A stretch of DNA of 64,000 nucleotides from Hypsibius dujardini (GCA_001579985.1 LRSR01008382.1:1-64000); one strand, 5' to 3'; shown: positions 36,301 to 47,699, counted from the first letter of the stretch. The notes: a model not told the origin generated them from the sequence alone. Translations and numbers: made by a program.

Positions 36301-37713
36301 TGTGGAAACACTCAAACGAAATGCTTTGAAGGATGATTGGAACACTCTCTACAAATCTCGGTCGCGTGGGGTGTCGTCCTTGAGATGTCACCATTAGTCT
36401 CCTTGGAACTAGTATATACTCCTAGGTACCTGTGGCTTCTGCGAATTTTTCAATGTTATTTCACCAAGTCCAATAACCCGCTTTAGAATTGACAGGTGGT
36501 CCTATATTGTGAAAAAAGTCCGGCCGAGCAGGCGAAATAGTGGCTTGCCCATGCAGCCAGATCCGGCTGGATAGTGACTTGGCTATTTAGCCGGAGAAAC
36601 GCCGGCCGAATAGCTTTGACCAAAATTTAAATACACATCTTCCCTTAGCTTGTTTAGGATAGAATACCCATCTCTGTTAGTTAAAAATATGCGGGCATAA
36701 CTCTGGTTCGGCAGAGTTGGTTATTAACTATTTAGTTCTAACTAGTTCATTATAACAAAAAATAACCCTTCCACTCCAAGTTTGACCATAACATAAACGT
36801 TCTTACTCGTCGCACAGAGTGTAAACCTCGTTATAAATACTCATTTTCGATGATAATTAACAGCCGTAGCGGTTTATACGTTTATCTAGCCGACCAACGA
36901 CAAAGGAATGGGTTGTTTTTGCTTTAGGTTACAATCTGCAAGATGCTGCTTTTTGCTGTGTGGTTGCACTTTCAACCTCAAAAAGCCTTTATTACCCGTT
37001 TTTTTAATGTCCCAAATCATTTAAATCTTTGTGTTTCAGGAAAGTATTGGGATGACTTAGTGACCAACAACCTAATAAAATTCGTGTATCGCGCCAGGAA
37101 TTTGACTCTAGCGGGCAGGATAAAAAAGCTCGCACATATGTTTCATCACGCGGACAAAACAAAGATCGACATTTTAGTTGAATACGGAGGATTGACCATT
37201 GACTTTGATGTGTACTTTGTACGTGGGGAGCGCATCAAAGAAATCCTGCGTGAATACCCTGCAGTTACATGCTATGGTGATGAACTGGGCTACAATTTAG
37301 GTTTGGCCGGAGGGTGGAAATCATCTCGTTTACTTCGTGCCTGGCGTCGCAGTTTTCATGTCATTTACAGTGCTGATTGGAATTTCAATTGTGGCGACAT
37401 GCCAAAATATCTGAGTGAAATCTTTTCCGACGAAGTGTATGTTCTTGACCAGGTCTGCAACAATCCCCATAGCGGTGATTTAAGGCCCTTCTTTGATGAG
37501 CACGGAACAGTTCATTGGAAAGACTCAGTGGCGATTCACACTTACCATCGCCATTCGCTTATTCCGCAGATCGAGTCACCAGAGGATCTGATGAGTGGCA
37601 ATTTAACGGACTATAAGGAACTGCTTCTGATGATTTATGAAAACCGTACCTTACCAGAAGCCGATCCAAAATTTATTGATCGCATTAATCCCTTAGACGG
37701 TATCGATCTCTAA
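33334..37713 (+). CDS. GT32-type glycosyltransferase (DXD sugar-binding region)
   Basis: Two exons, 33334-33703 and 37040-37713, joined in phase 1 across a 3336-bp GT-AG intron, give 347 aa. ATG 33334 is the first in frame. A type II membrane anchor (AAVLAVLFIGFYLAAETI) lies near residues 28-46. The exon join restores the family motif HGDLQPTGKYWDDL. Residues about 156-182 hold HHADKTKIDILVEYGG then IDFDVYF; D178-x-D180 is the metal/nucleotide-sugar-binding DXD of the Gly_transf_sug (GT32-like) family. It probably acts in the Golgi lumen on glycans; donor and acceptor are not predictable. The intron holds three or four insertions. The next genes on this strand are also glycan-related. Confidence 0.8.
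33759..34160. mobile_element. MITE in GT32 intron, CACGTGGCAAAAACC ends
   Basis: Inverted termini CACGTGGCAAAAACCTCA (33759) and its inverse ending at 34160, flanked directly by ATTATG on both sides (33753-33758, 34161-34166). 402 bp, no coding part. Confidence 0.8.
34838..34999 (+). mobile_element. tRNA-derived SINE candidate
   Basis: TAGCGTAGTGG at 34840-34850 fits the tRNA A-box consensus exactly. GGTGATAATCT at 34891-34901 fits the B box in 7 of 11 positions at suitable spacing. The element lies in the GT32 intron directly before the next MITE. Confidence 0.35.
35000..35785. mobile_element. TA-flanked inverted-repeat element in GT32 intron
   Basis: TAGAGAGGTTGAAGCA at 35000 returns inverted at 35770-35785, with repeated GTAAGAGTAGCGTA words just inside both ends. 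TA at both borders suggests a Tc1/mariner-type MITE. A second MITE is nested at 35254-35412. Confidence 0.75.
35254..35412. mobile_element. Small hAT-like MITE nested in 35000-35785
   Basis: Termini TAGGGGTGGCATCAAATG and its inverse with one difference, 159 bp overall. The flanking 8-mers CTTCTGCT and ATTCTATT agree in 5 of 8 positions. The interior is made of TCAAATCAAA repeats. Confidence 0.7.
35808..36621. mobile_element. MITE in GT32 intron with 9-bp target duplication
   Basis: GGCTATTCGGCCGGAGTTTC-type arms of about 100 bp at both ends (inverted), flanked exactly by AAAATTTAA (35799-35807 and 36622-36630). A 9-bp duplication is typical of MULE-type elements. No transposase. Confidence 0.8.
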
Positions 37714-38019
37714 TATTTTTTACTTTCTGCGCCTATATTTAACTGCGCTCTACTGGTTTGGGCAAGTTACTTTTCCGGAAATGTGTGTAACTCATTTAAA
37801 GGGAGGCTTATTCCGTAACGCTCTGCCTAGGGACCATGTTTTTTAAATGTAATTAAAATGGGCAAGGCATGGTAAATAATGCCCCCAAAATATGATGGGC
37901 ACATTTAGGTAAAAACAACAAACTTGCGATGCAAATTCAGAGCCATTATTAGTTCTCTCTGGCGTGCGTTGGCCGGAATAACACCTCAAAAAGCTAGAAT
38001 TTAAACGAATCTCTCGGAT
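37714..38019. other. Spacer between GT32-like and methyltransferase-like genes
   Basis: 3' flank of the GT32-like gene. No gene seen. Confidence 0.4.
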
Positions 38020-38072
38020 GCATTTTGTTAGCATCTTAATCGGGAGTCCCGATTAGGATGCTAACAAAATGC
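38020..38072. repeat. 25-bp near-perfect hairpin
   Basis: Arms 38020-38044 and 38048-38072 pair in 24 of 25 positions (GCATTTTGTTAGCATC... inward to TCGGG) around a 3-base loop. It lies between two same-strand glycan genes, about 310 bp after the first. It is long and tight for a terminator-like stem and may be a foldback scar or a small-RNA precursor. Confidence 0.85.
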
Positions 38073-38849
38073 TACCGTTGCTAGAATTCGACCAAGTTTT
38101 AGATTGGCAAAACCACACAATAACGAATAAAACCACCGTGTGCTTGCTTTTTAGATTATTCTACAGGAAATCGCTTTCATTTGTTCGAACGCGCTTCCCA
38201 TTGCACGGTACAAAGCATCAAAGGGTAGCTTGGAGTTCGCTGAGTTCGCTCAATATGAAATCCAGGCAACTATGGTAGATATCCCTACTAAGGTATTCGA
38301 CTCGTTCCTAACACCTTCAAGTACACTTGCAATCGTCATCTTGCGCATTATGCTCTCCGTTTCTCTCGCACTCCGGAACCCTTCAGGGAATTTCATCTAC
38401 CCACTCCGCAAGAGTGGAACCACAGAGGGTTATCGTGTGGGACAAAATACTTTACCTGAAAATCACCGAGTTTGTCATAGTCCGAATAGTCACAAAAAAA
38501 TAACCGAACGTTGAAAGAATCTGCTGATGGGGAAAACTAGTGAACTATATTATACAGTCCAAGCCGGAGGCACACAGGGTGATTTGCCCACTGTCATAGA
38601 AAACGATTACGATTTCCTAATTTTTACACCTGCTGCAAAGTCACAAACGACATCCCACATAATAGGCTTCACACTTTTACTGAGATTAGAAACTTGAAAT
38701 TATTTTGCTTTATTTCATTCATGAAAATTTGTATTTCAGTATATACATTTGTTGAACCTGGAATATCATGAAGCTGATTACTTTTGTTAAGTTTACGGAT
38801 TTGCGGCACCCCGCACTGCTCAACTGACCTCAATTCTCTCAGTACACAA

Positions 38850-39806
38850 ATGCAAAAAATCCGTCCACATTATTTGGCTCTTTTTGCAGTGGCTGGTTTT
38901 CTCCTTTATGCATTTACCAAAACGATGGAGACAGTCTATACTCATCCCACCAATTATCTTGCAAGTCCTAAAGGGAATATTTCGCCTGCGTGGATTTACG
39001 AAATGCATTCGTGGACACGAATAGAACCCCCAGACAGATGGTCGCAAGCTTCGCAGGATCTGTATTTGGAACGAATATTTGAGATCATTGGAAGCACAAA
39101 CAAGTACTTTGTCGAGTTCGGTTTCGATGGTAATACTTACACGACCGGGCTAGGCTCCAATACCGGCAAATTACATGCAAACGGATGGCGGGGACTACTG
39201 CTCGATTCAACGCACGAAAACAAGGATATAAACTTACATAAACATAAGATTTATTCCAACAACATTGCTCAAATTTTTAGGAGTAATAACGTCCCGAGGG
39301 AGCTTGATTATTTGTCTTGCGACATTGACTCACACGATTTATGGATAATGCGGGCAATTTTGAAAGCCGGTATGTAAATGCTTGAATTACTTGCTAATAT
39401 CAAGTTCGGCTTTTGAGAGTTGCAAAATCATTCTCCCATAGGTTTGCACTTTGTTTCAATGGATTAGAAACTGATCCACCCTCAACAGATAATGTTTTGG
39501 TAAAGCCTGTCTATGGCGTTTCATTCATGCACGTCCGTTGAATTTTCAGGATATCGACCCCGTGTTATGACTGTAGAGTTCAATATAAACTATCCCATAT
39601 CAGCAGCTTTAACGAGCATGGACCCAACAGTCTTGAACAACGGATCACTTCCACCTGAATACAAATATCACTGGCAGGATTGTGCATTTGGAGCATCACC
39701 AAAAGCTCTTGAAATTGTGGCAAACTCATTTGGATACGTTATGATTGGAAGGATCGCACAGGTGGACCTTCTATTTATGCGAAGAGATTTAATTCACGAT
39801 TGTTAG
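38850..39806 (+). CDS. FkbM/Star-type methyltransferase-like membrane protein
   Basis: Two exons, 38850-39369 and 39550-39806, phase-1 join at a 180-bp GT-AG intron, 258 aa. ATG 38850 was chosen because no ATG lies upstream in frame and it opens a signal anchor (YLALFAVAGFLLYAF, residues about 8-22). SQASQDLYLERIFEI precedes YFVEFGFDGN, the SAM-site strand-loop of FkbM methyltransferases. GWRGLLLDSTHEN is the second acidic strand, and LDYLSCDIDSHDLW with PRVMTVEFNINYP completes the fold. Related animal proteins are usually annotated as Methyltransf_21 or Star-like, and their substrates are mostly unknown. The luminal orientation and neighbours suggest sugar methylation, which is inference. 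Confidence 0.75.
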
Positions 39807-40678
39807 CTCGTGCCCGAAATGGAATGGTTCTTTCGAAACGCTGATTTTCCGCTACTACACGGTCCATTAAGCAACAAGGCCACTTTGGATCAGATTGTCG
39901 ATTATGATGTCTTTTTAAAAACATCAGATTTTCGTCTAAGTCACGCCTCAGCTTGACAAATTTTGAAAGATCTAAATTTAGAGTGCTTTCGACCCCTTCA
40001 TAACGAGTTGTAATCTAGCTGTGTAGCGCATCGTTTCGTGGTTAGCAGATATAAGAGAGCGCACAAGGCACTCAGTTGACGGGATGAAATTCCATCCGCT
40101 TTAATCCAACAAAATTGGGAAATTATCGGGAAGGGAGCATTCGAACTAGGTGATCCATTCCACATGTAACCAACCACATTATTACATAGCACGTTCTCTA
40201 GCCCTAAAATACCCTGAGTTGTGCTATCACTTTCATACAAACATGTTTAATTGAAAAAATACGCAGGAATAAAAAGGCACTCCTGCTGTATATACGATTC
40301 TCTTGTCAGCACAGCATACCCAATACAATAGGGCTAAGTTAATAATCGATAAAATTTCTCCGGAGATTGGAGGGGGCGTTAAATCTCTTATCTCACTTAA
40401 CTAATTCGGGACTGAAAGCGATAAATATGGTCCCCGTGCATAGGAATGTTTGAGAAGCTATTTGGATGACTCTTTGTTTGTTTGGGAAGCCGGGTGGTAG
40501 GAAGTTGCGGTCTAGGGTCTTATGCGCCCAGGCAACAGTTTTCTGAAACGTTGCCTAACCAGCCCGACTGATCCCATTAGCCACCGGCAGAGACTCAACG
40601 AAGGGGTGAAATAAGGAAGCTGCCCCCGAATTAATTAGCGGGCTTGCTGGAGGGGCATTTTAAGTATTTTTTTTAACT
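39807..40678. other. Intergenic, no gene recognised
   Basis: 3' flank of the methyltransferase-like gene. No coding or repeat structure recognised. Confidence 0.4.
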
Positions 40679-40903
40679 TATAGGAAGCAAGAAATTATTT
40701 TTTTGGAAATCACTATAGTCCCACCCTTTTCCCACCCTTTTCACTATGGTCCCACCCTTTTAATTTTTTTAATCATAATACAATAAAAAATGACTTTCAA
40801 GACGTTACCAGGACACTGAGTATTCATAAGATATATTAATGGTTGATGGAATGATTGAAATTCAAGAGCCAAACAATTTCCAATAGTTTAGTATCGAGAC
40901 AAA

Positions 40904-41071
40904 ATGAGTGAGAGTTGCAGCTCCGTCGCAAATCACGGGGACCGCTCGGATGACAATGAAGCTATTTCCAACTTGGAACAAACAGGCTCACAAGAAGCGG
41001 AGCAGCTTAACCAACCCAAGATATCGACAGCGAAAGATCTCAAGAACCGCTATGCTTCATATGCTGATTGA
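40904..41071 (+). CDS. Short acidic ORF inside the 40.7-43.1 kb element
   Basis: ATG 40904 to TGA 41071, 55 aa, hydrophilic (SDDNEAISNLEQ, then STAKDLKNRYASYAD). It may be a first exon or leftover of an element protein. No family recognised. Confidence 0.3.
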   Translation: MSESCSSVANHGDRSDDNEAISNLEQTGSQEAEQLNQPKISTAKDLKNRYASYAD

Positions 41072-41779
41072 GAAACTAACTTTCTGCCATATCAGAAGGA
41101 ATCATTCCAGACTTTTGTAGTAGACGACTCACAACGACTCGTTAACCCAACGCCAAATTTCCGTCAGATCTGGCCCAGATCTGGTGAAATCCTCCATATA
41201 CTGTCTCACGAGATCTGACAAAATTAACATACTATTCTTGGCAAGAATGTTGGGTGAGAAATCCGGCATTTCTCGCCAGAAATCTCTGAAAAGTATCTGA
41301 CAATTCGTCAGAAACATTCTCCCGCCATTCAGCCATTGCTCAATTGAATTGTTATCGTTAAATCTCGTGAAGTATAGACCAATAACAATGAAGTACCGTC
41401 TTGTTTTGATTGGTCAAAGAAACAACGTGAACCACGCCTCTGAGACAACAGCAACCGGAAATGCATAAAGAGCGAACTCAGAAAAGAACGGAGAACCCTT
41501 TATCCAAACAGACGTTAAATAATATTTACGTTCGAAAATTGTCCGCAGTCAATTCAGACAGAAAAGAAACTCCAAATAGCACGACCAAAATAAAGAAGAA
41601 TGTTAACTAAAAAAATATGAAATTTTTATTAATTTTTGTAGCACGTTTTCCGGATTGTGATGAGTTCACTGAAAAAAAACCCCAATAAATATTTATTATC
41701 CAAATCTATCCGCCTAGAGTTAATCAATCTGCGTCTTCTTGTTTGTACAGTAGCATCTCCCGCTTATGTCGGTCCATAC

Positions 41780-42012
41780 ATATGCCTGCCTGCCTGTCTA
41801 TTTGTGTGTTTGTCTGTCTGTCTGTCTGTCTGTTTGTTTGTTTGTTTCTCTGTTTGTCTGTCTGTTTGTCTGTCTGTCAGTGTGCCTGCCGCGCTGTATG
41901 TCTGTATGCCTATGTGTCTGTCTGTTCGCCTGTATATTTATTTGCCTGCATGTTTGTCTTTCCATCTGTCTGTCTGTCTCTCTGTCTGTCTGTCTGCCTC
42001 TTTGTCTCTCTT

Positions 42013-42095
<83 letters not shown>

Positions 42096-42096
42096 G
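41780..42096. repeat. TCTG tetranucleotide microsatellite
   Basis: Imperfect TCTG/TTTG from about 41780, becoming nearly pure TCTG from about 42014 to 42094. Long frames (CLSVCLSV or DRQTDRQT) on both strands are artefacts. Confidence 0.95.
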
Positions 42097-43364
42097 GTTC
42101 ACTATGAATGCCATTATACTCACTTGGCAAACCATGCATAATGTGGATATGCAGGTTTTCCATACATGGGCGATATGTTTTTATGAACCTAAAGAGAGGG
42201 AATAAAATAATATATTGTTTATCCCATCCGTCGAACACTTTTGATGAACAACTTCACAGTGCTTTTACTTACTTGTTACGCCAGTAGGCAGATTAATACT
42301 GGCATCATATTCCAAAGTGCATGACTCAGAGTCGTGTTCCAACAGATAGCAGCAGTAGCAAAAAATTTGAAATATGTTTGAAGTAAGAAGTTTGGTAGTA
42401 TCAGTCGCTGCAAGTAAAAAACAGCAGCAAGCAAGATTCGAAAAATTGCACATGACACTGACTTTAGCGTTGCTCGGTAAAATTAAACTTACGGAAATCA
42501 GAATGAGCTTTCTTGTAGAAAAATGTTTCCTAGAAATTCACCCAATTTCTTGGGAAACTTCGGGCGAACAATCTCGACAAAAATATCTGGTGAATTTCTG
42601 GCCAGAAAACTCCGTGTAATTCTGATCAAAATTTAGCGAGATTCTCACCGAATTTTCACATGGTTCTGGCGAGAAAATCCGAAAAAATCTCGTGAGGAGC
42701 ATTCTCGTCATTTCTTGCCCGATCTGGGGTATTCTGGGCCAGTTCTGAACCAGATCTCATGAGAACATGCTTTCTCACGTAGTCTGGTCAGAAAGTTTAG
42801 CGCGGGGAAGGTCGGAAGCCAGATAACGAGTGAACCATCATCAAGGCAGATATTTTGATCGATGATAATGAAGCCGCCATAATTACAAAAAATTTTGTAA
42901 CCGCTAAAACAATCCTTATTCAGTCTCGTGGTGTTCGATTGTATCCGTAATAAATCAAAAAACGCCATCCGTTCCATTATTCAACTTTATTCAAATTAAA
43001 AAACGAAAAGGGTGGGACTATAATGAAAGGGTGGGAAAAGGGTGGGACAATAGTGGTACCCTATTTCTTTTTGTTTCAAGATAAGGTAATACGTGATTAG
43101 TTGCTCATCCAATATAGGAAGCAAAATACCGTAAAAAAAAACGAAAAAACGTAATAATTAGTGCGATGCCTGAAATTTTGAAAACGTAGAACTGTTTTCA
43201 AAGTACAAAATCACTTTTGTGATCCTTCTTCACTCATCAGTGAGCGCGGGAAGAAAGCTGTCTACTTTTTTTGCCTTGTCGCACCTCATAACATCTGCCA
43301 GTGCCCCACCTCTTAGTTCTGTCTACTAAACCAGTGTTACGAGAACACTGCACCTAATATCTGC

Positions 43365-43390
43365 ACCCATCAAAACCCATCAAAATCAAA
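43365..43390 (-). repeat. Two reverse units of the 10-bp left-end repeat
   Basis: CCCATCAAAACCCATCAAAA is two units of the array at 1-237 in inverse orientation, interstitial and 43 kb away. Confidence 0.6.
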
Positions 43391-43777
43391 CTAGACAAAA
43401 GATTTTCAGAAACGCATATATTTTATTGTCAGTTATTCATTTTTTTATTAATACTTTTTTGGTGACAGTTACGTTACAAACAACAGGCGCCGGCAACAGT
43501 ATTTTTTTAACAATGTGTAGGATATGGGGTAATATAGACATATAATAAAATGATTTTGCAGAATACGAGACTCTCTCGCTGTAGTCGAGCCTCAATACAA
43601 CACTACTAGCTTCCATGAGAAATTTAGGACAAAAAATCAGTATCCAAAGAGGGCATGGCATATAATCAAAACTACAGAGGCGCCATTAGCTACCATAACA
43701 GCCTCGACCTGTCACAATCTAGCGTCCAGGGAACGACTGAAATTAGGAAATTTAATCTTCGACTCATAAAGAGGTAA

Positions 43778-45588
43778 TCAGCAGTTTTCTGCACAGCATA
43801 TATCTGCTTCATTCGAATTTTGTTGTGAAAATAGCCCCGGCAGAAAGTTGGTCTCCGTGTCTACTTGGTTACACATGTAATTCATTAGAAGCTGCATCAT
43901 ATTCTGTTTAGATGAGGTGCCAAGGTGTATTCCATCGAGGCCGTCTGCAAGCTGAAGACTAGACGTATAAAATGCCTCCCAATAAGTTACTTTGTGCCCC
44001 GGACTCGAGGCTAGAACATGCTTGATGACGTCGTTGTAGATCATTACAGTTGAACTATTTACTCCAACTTTGAAAAATGGATGTCCGTGTTTAGTCATGG
44101 TCGTTTCATTTACGTTCGGTTGTGGAAACCAGATGACATTGGTCGATGACGGAAGCTGGGACAACAGATTCATAAGAATCTGAAAGTCTCTACAAAATAC
44201 GATATGTCAGCTCACGTTTCAGTTACATAATTTAACATTTTTTCAGACGCCGGAACTAGGAAAAAGACTGAAGCAGTACACCCTAAGATGCGCGGTATAT
44301 AAAATGAATCGCATTTGGAAGTAGAAAAATGTCAAAAAATTGTTTAGGGTGAACAGGTTTATAACCCGGTCATAAATTATAGGACCAGATGAGCGGGTTC
44401 TCGACCCTGCTGGATTGATAGTGAAGCTGTAGTTCGGTAGCCAGAAAAAAGTGACTGGAATCATTTCTGAACTTTCTATGAGGAAGTTATGAATTGGCCA
44501 ACCAACCATAGGCAGTTTTGCTGAAATAAAAGTTATTGCTGAAATGCTTACTCCTGTTATTTGCATAAATCAATAATCAGTCCAGTCTGACACAACCTAT
44601 TATTCCATTTTGCACCGTATTTGTTCGGAAGGTATGGGCTTGATTCGATTTTTCAAAAATTTCACAGAAGCCATTCCGCGCATTGATTGTTTGAACTTCT
44701 ATTTAGGAGCTGTACCATATTTATGTTAAAAACGGTCTGGAAATAATGAAACAAGATACCTTTTGTACTCTGCAACACATTCTGTTTGTAGCCGATTGCC
44801 TTTTGCGCAATCACTTGATGTCCAAATGCCCGCGCCAAGGATTAGAATATCAGGCCTCCAGCAAGGAACATCGATCAGCCGTTGTACAAAATGCGTTAAC
44901 GAATCTTGGCCAAATTCGATGTATGGTGACCATTCAAAATGAACTCTAACATTGGCGCCAGGGAAGAAATCATCACGGAAAGCATTTTTCCTTTCATCCT
45001 TTTCGCTGACTTTTAGACCTGGATTGGCGGCGGTATCCGTGTCTTCCCCAGTAATTTGGTAGACAAACTCATCCCGTAACTGCCTTAGCCTCGTATCACC
45101 GGCAAATGTAATGGAATTCACCCCACCCTTCTGCTTCCAAAGACGATATAAGCAAAGGATATTTTCACTAAAAAGACAATATTGAAAAGCTATACGAATA
45201 CGGAAAGCTTTTGATTTTCGGTCGATACTTGAACATACTTAAGTGTTCGATAACGTAAATCACATCCATTTGGTTGCCACGATGGATCAACTGACCCTGA
45301 ACGAAATTTGTAGGAGCCATCCTTTGCGAGAATGGTGCATGGTTTATGTGAACATTTTTTCCAGGGTGGGCGTTGAAAATAGTTTGATGATAAAAACAAA
45401 CAAAAAACAAATACTGTCAGACAAATAATTGAGACTTGACTTCGCTTTCCAAAGCATGATCGTCTGATAAAAAAAGGCCACCGTGTTTCAAAAGAGCATT
45501 TTTTGATTGCGGACAATAAGACAAATAGTGGACGGGACTTAGATTTATCCAAACTTGGTGAGTTGCGGCGAGCATATACCATGATCAT
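43778..45588 (-). CDS. CASD1-like PC-esterase (sialate O-acetyltransferase N-domain type)
   Basis: Three exons, 45588-45239, 45167-44760 and 44189-43778. GT-AG introns close the frame exactly at 389 aa. First ATG at 45588 (another at 45582). One membrane anchor (SIICLTVFVFCLFLSS, residues about 51-68) is followed by the luminal esterase fold. The DGSYK...WQPNGC block is the family N-terminal motif. ITFAGDTRLRQL (G140-D141-T142) is the nucleophile loop, and LDGIHL (D338, H341) holds the other catalytic pair. In CASD1 the loop is GDSR with Ser as nucleophile, whereas here it is Thr (codon ACG). The multi-pass acyltransferase half of CASD1 is absent, so this is an esterase-only protein, perhaps altered or inactive. 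The substrate is unknown. Confidence 0.8.
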
Positions 45589-46664
45589 GCAGATGCCATA
45601 CACTAAGTAATATTTCACGAGGAACGGTCGGTTGTAAAATCAGATTGACCAAAAAATGTAAAAGATGCGCCTGCGGCACTTTGTGTAAAATCTAGCTGCT
45701 AGCAGTTGATTCGTTTTCGTGTCGAGTAGCATAATTGGCTGTATAATGGATAGTGTCATTTGATTTTTCAAACCAGAAGGAAGGTTATGCTCATATATTT
45801 TACTCATACAAATATTTTGACCAAGACAGCTTACTTGGAAATAAAAAAATGAGAGCGTAAGAATGAGAAAAAACAAGATAGGCTAGCGGAATCAAGCCAC
45901 TTCCTGCAGCGGATTCACACAATTAGCTTTTGCATAGGTTAGCGCAATTTCCGCTTTTACGACCATCTTCCTTGAAATAATTGTTGGTGTTCTACCCAAC
46001 CAATCCATTGTCCGCTTGAATCAAACATTTGAGAGAACGACGGAATATTCAGCGGTGCCGTGTTCCCGGGATTATTCAAACATGGATGAGGATTGTGTTA
46101 GTTGAAGGGTTTGCCGCCAAACGTAGTTCATTCATTGTGTGTGTCTTCGGGCAAATTTGATGCCGTGTTGGCTTTGTTTGTTTGTTGACATCACCCATGG
46201 CATACCTAGATAGGAGATGTAATGGACTTTCATTCGCCAAATAGCAAACTGATTTGATCGAAATTGGAGAATGAAAATACCACCAGATGGCCAGGATTAC
46301 AGAGCGACCTGAATCCAGCCGTTTTGGTTTTCCTCCAAAATTTGTTGAGCCGCGACAAATGTCTGAAAATACGCTAGAAGTTTGAAAAACATGCGGCGTT
46401 AATTTCGGGAAATGCGAAATAAAAACTCAAAACAAAAAATGAATAGTTGGAAAACTTTGGAAAACGCCACACAAACTTTGAAAAACTCGAAAAATAGATA
46501 TGAAAAAATGCGTAAAATTGATAAAAAGCGATAGAAACTTCGAAAAATGCCAAAACAATTTAAAATGCGTTCAAAATTATTTAAGAAACATGTGCGATGA
46601 ATTCGCATCATCTTTCCAGATTTAAAAGAAACACAATTCAATAGTATAAGCAATAGGAAGAAAG
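45589..46664. other. Intergenic, no gene recognised
   Basis: Upstream flank of the CASD1-like gene. A minus-strand frame at 45640-45876 and another at 46399-46660 have no recognised domain. The latter runs into the decayed paralog to the right. Confidence 0.4.
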
Positions 46665-47699
46665 AGTTGCCCACCCCCCCCCCGGTAATGCATTGATGGG
46701 CCACGCAAAGAGAATGTTGATTCCACTTGCGAAAAACTCGGGATTCCCAGTTTGTCGTCGTAGATGTATTATTTAGCATTGTCAGCGAGGCCAGTAAAAG
46801 CTGTAGCAAAAGGACACACGCTCAAGCCTGTACAAAGCAAAGGGTTAATTGACCGTGTCCCATTTCACTCTATTCGCTAGCAACCCGGCATATTCAGCCT
46901 GCAAAGAAATCTACAAGCCTTGTGCGAAGGAAACATTACCATTTCGAAAGATACTTGCCTGGTAATTTATTTCCGTATATCCTCCAAGGTAGGAAGTCCC
47001 AATTCCGATACTGATTGAAAAATGTGGACCCAAATGTGCATCATCTAAGTGTTAATTATCGCCTGCAAAAGCGAGAGATTTTATATGTAAAAATGTGGAT
47101 ATGGATTATGCTTTGTTTACTGCAAATTAGCGGTTTGAGCCACATCAACGGCCGAGCCACTCGGTCCTACTTGATAAAATTCTGCAGCCTGGTGTGACCA
47201 TTTGCAGTTTCACGTCAAAATCCGATTGAGGTAAGGAAAGCTACAAGAAAATACAGGTCCAACAGTACCGCAAATTCAGTCGCGCAGCAGCAACTGTCTC
47301 TTTACCATAAACTGAGGGCCGGTACGATATTGCGCACTTTTGAACCGGGTACAATGACGCCTGATGATCCAATGTTGATCAGTTGAACTGGTTGGCACTG
47401 AACGTCGTCAGGGCAGGCTTTGAAGTAATTGTAAGTGGCAGTGAAAATGGCCGGCAAATTCCCATTATCATCACAAGCCAACTCCTGTTGAAAGAATATT
47501 TCCTGCACATCTTCAAGGGATGCTTTCACTGCTCTTCCTGTTTTAATTCGCTCGATTATCACATTGCCAAACAAATCTGAAAAGTTGTTAACAGCTTGGT
47601 TCCTGTCCCAAGTCACTTTGATTGCGTGTATGGAAATCAATGATGCATAGAGACAGAACGCAATCCCAATAGAATGAATAGGACTAAGAATTGAGCCAT
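46665..47699 (-). pseudogene. Decayed paralog of the Cys-rich secreted family
   Basis: Reading leftward from ATG 47699: a signal peptide (MAQFLVLFILLGLRSVS) that then loses frame. Next is an open exon ending QLINIGSSGVIVPGSKV, where GPQFM before the donor is one frame away. Exon-2 homology is LPQSDFDVKLQMV. Exon 3 ends GIGTSYLGGYTEINYQ before a GC donor. Exon 4 has LLANRVKWDTVN then PFATAFTGLADN. Each piece matches the exon order of the gene at 7043, with frameshifts and stops between. The match ends at a G-run near 46670, as in the other decayed copy. Confidence 0.75.

Larger units (their letters stand above)
40679..43124. mobile_element. 2.4-kb element with CCCACCCTTTT inverted ends
   Basis: CACTATAGTCCCACCC from 40711, with two more CCCACCCTTTT words, returns inverted at about 42993-43055 over some 60 bp. 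Outside both ends lies the direct repeat TATAGGAAGCAA (40679-40690, 43113-43124), a possible target duplication. The interior has a 55-codon frame, repeated TCTGG/CCAGA and TCTCGTGAGA-like words, and a TCTG microsatellite. No transposase is recognised; it may be a non-autonomous element. Confidence 0.6.

Noticed and set aside
41657-42238. Frames of 110-182 codons (CLSVCLSV and DRQTDRQT) on both strands
   Set aside because: Pure product of the TCTG microsatellite.
44243-44566. 107-codon minus-strand frame between CASD1-like exons 2 and 3
   Set aside because: Lies in the intron. Including it breaks the frame join that otherwise closes exactly from 44760 to 44189.
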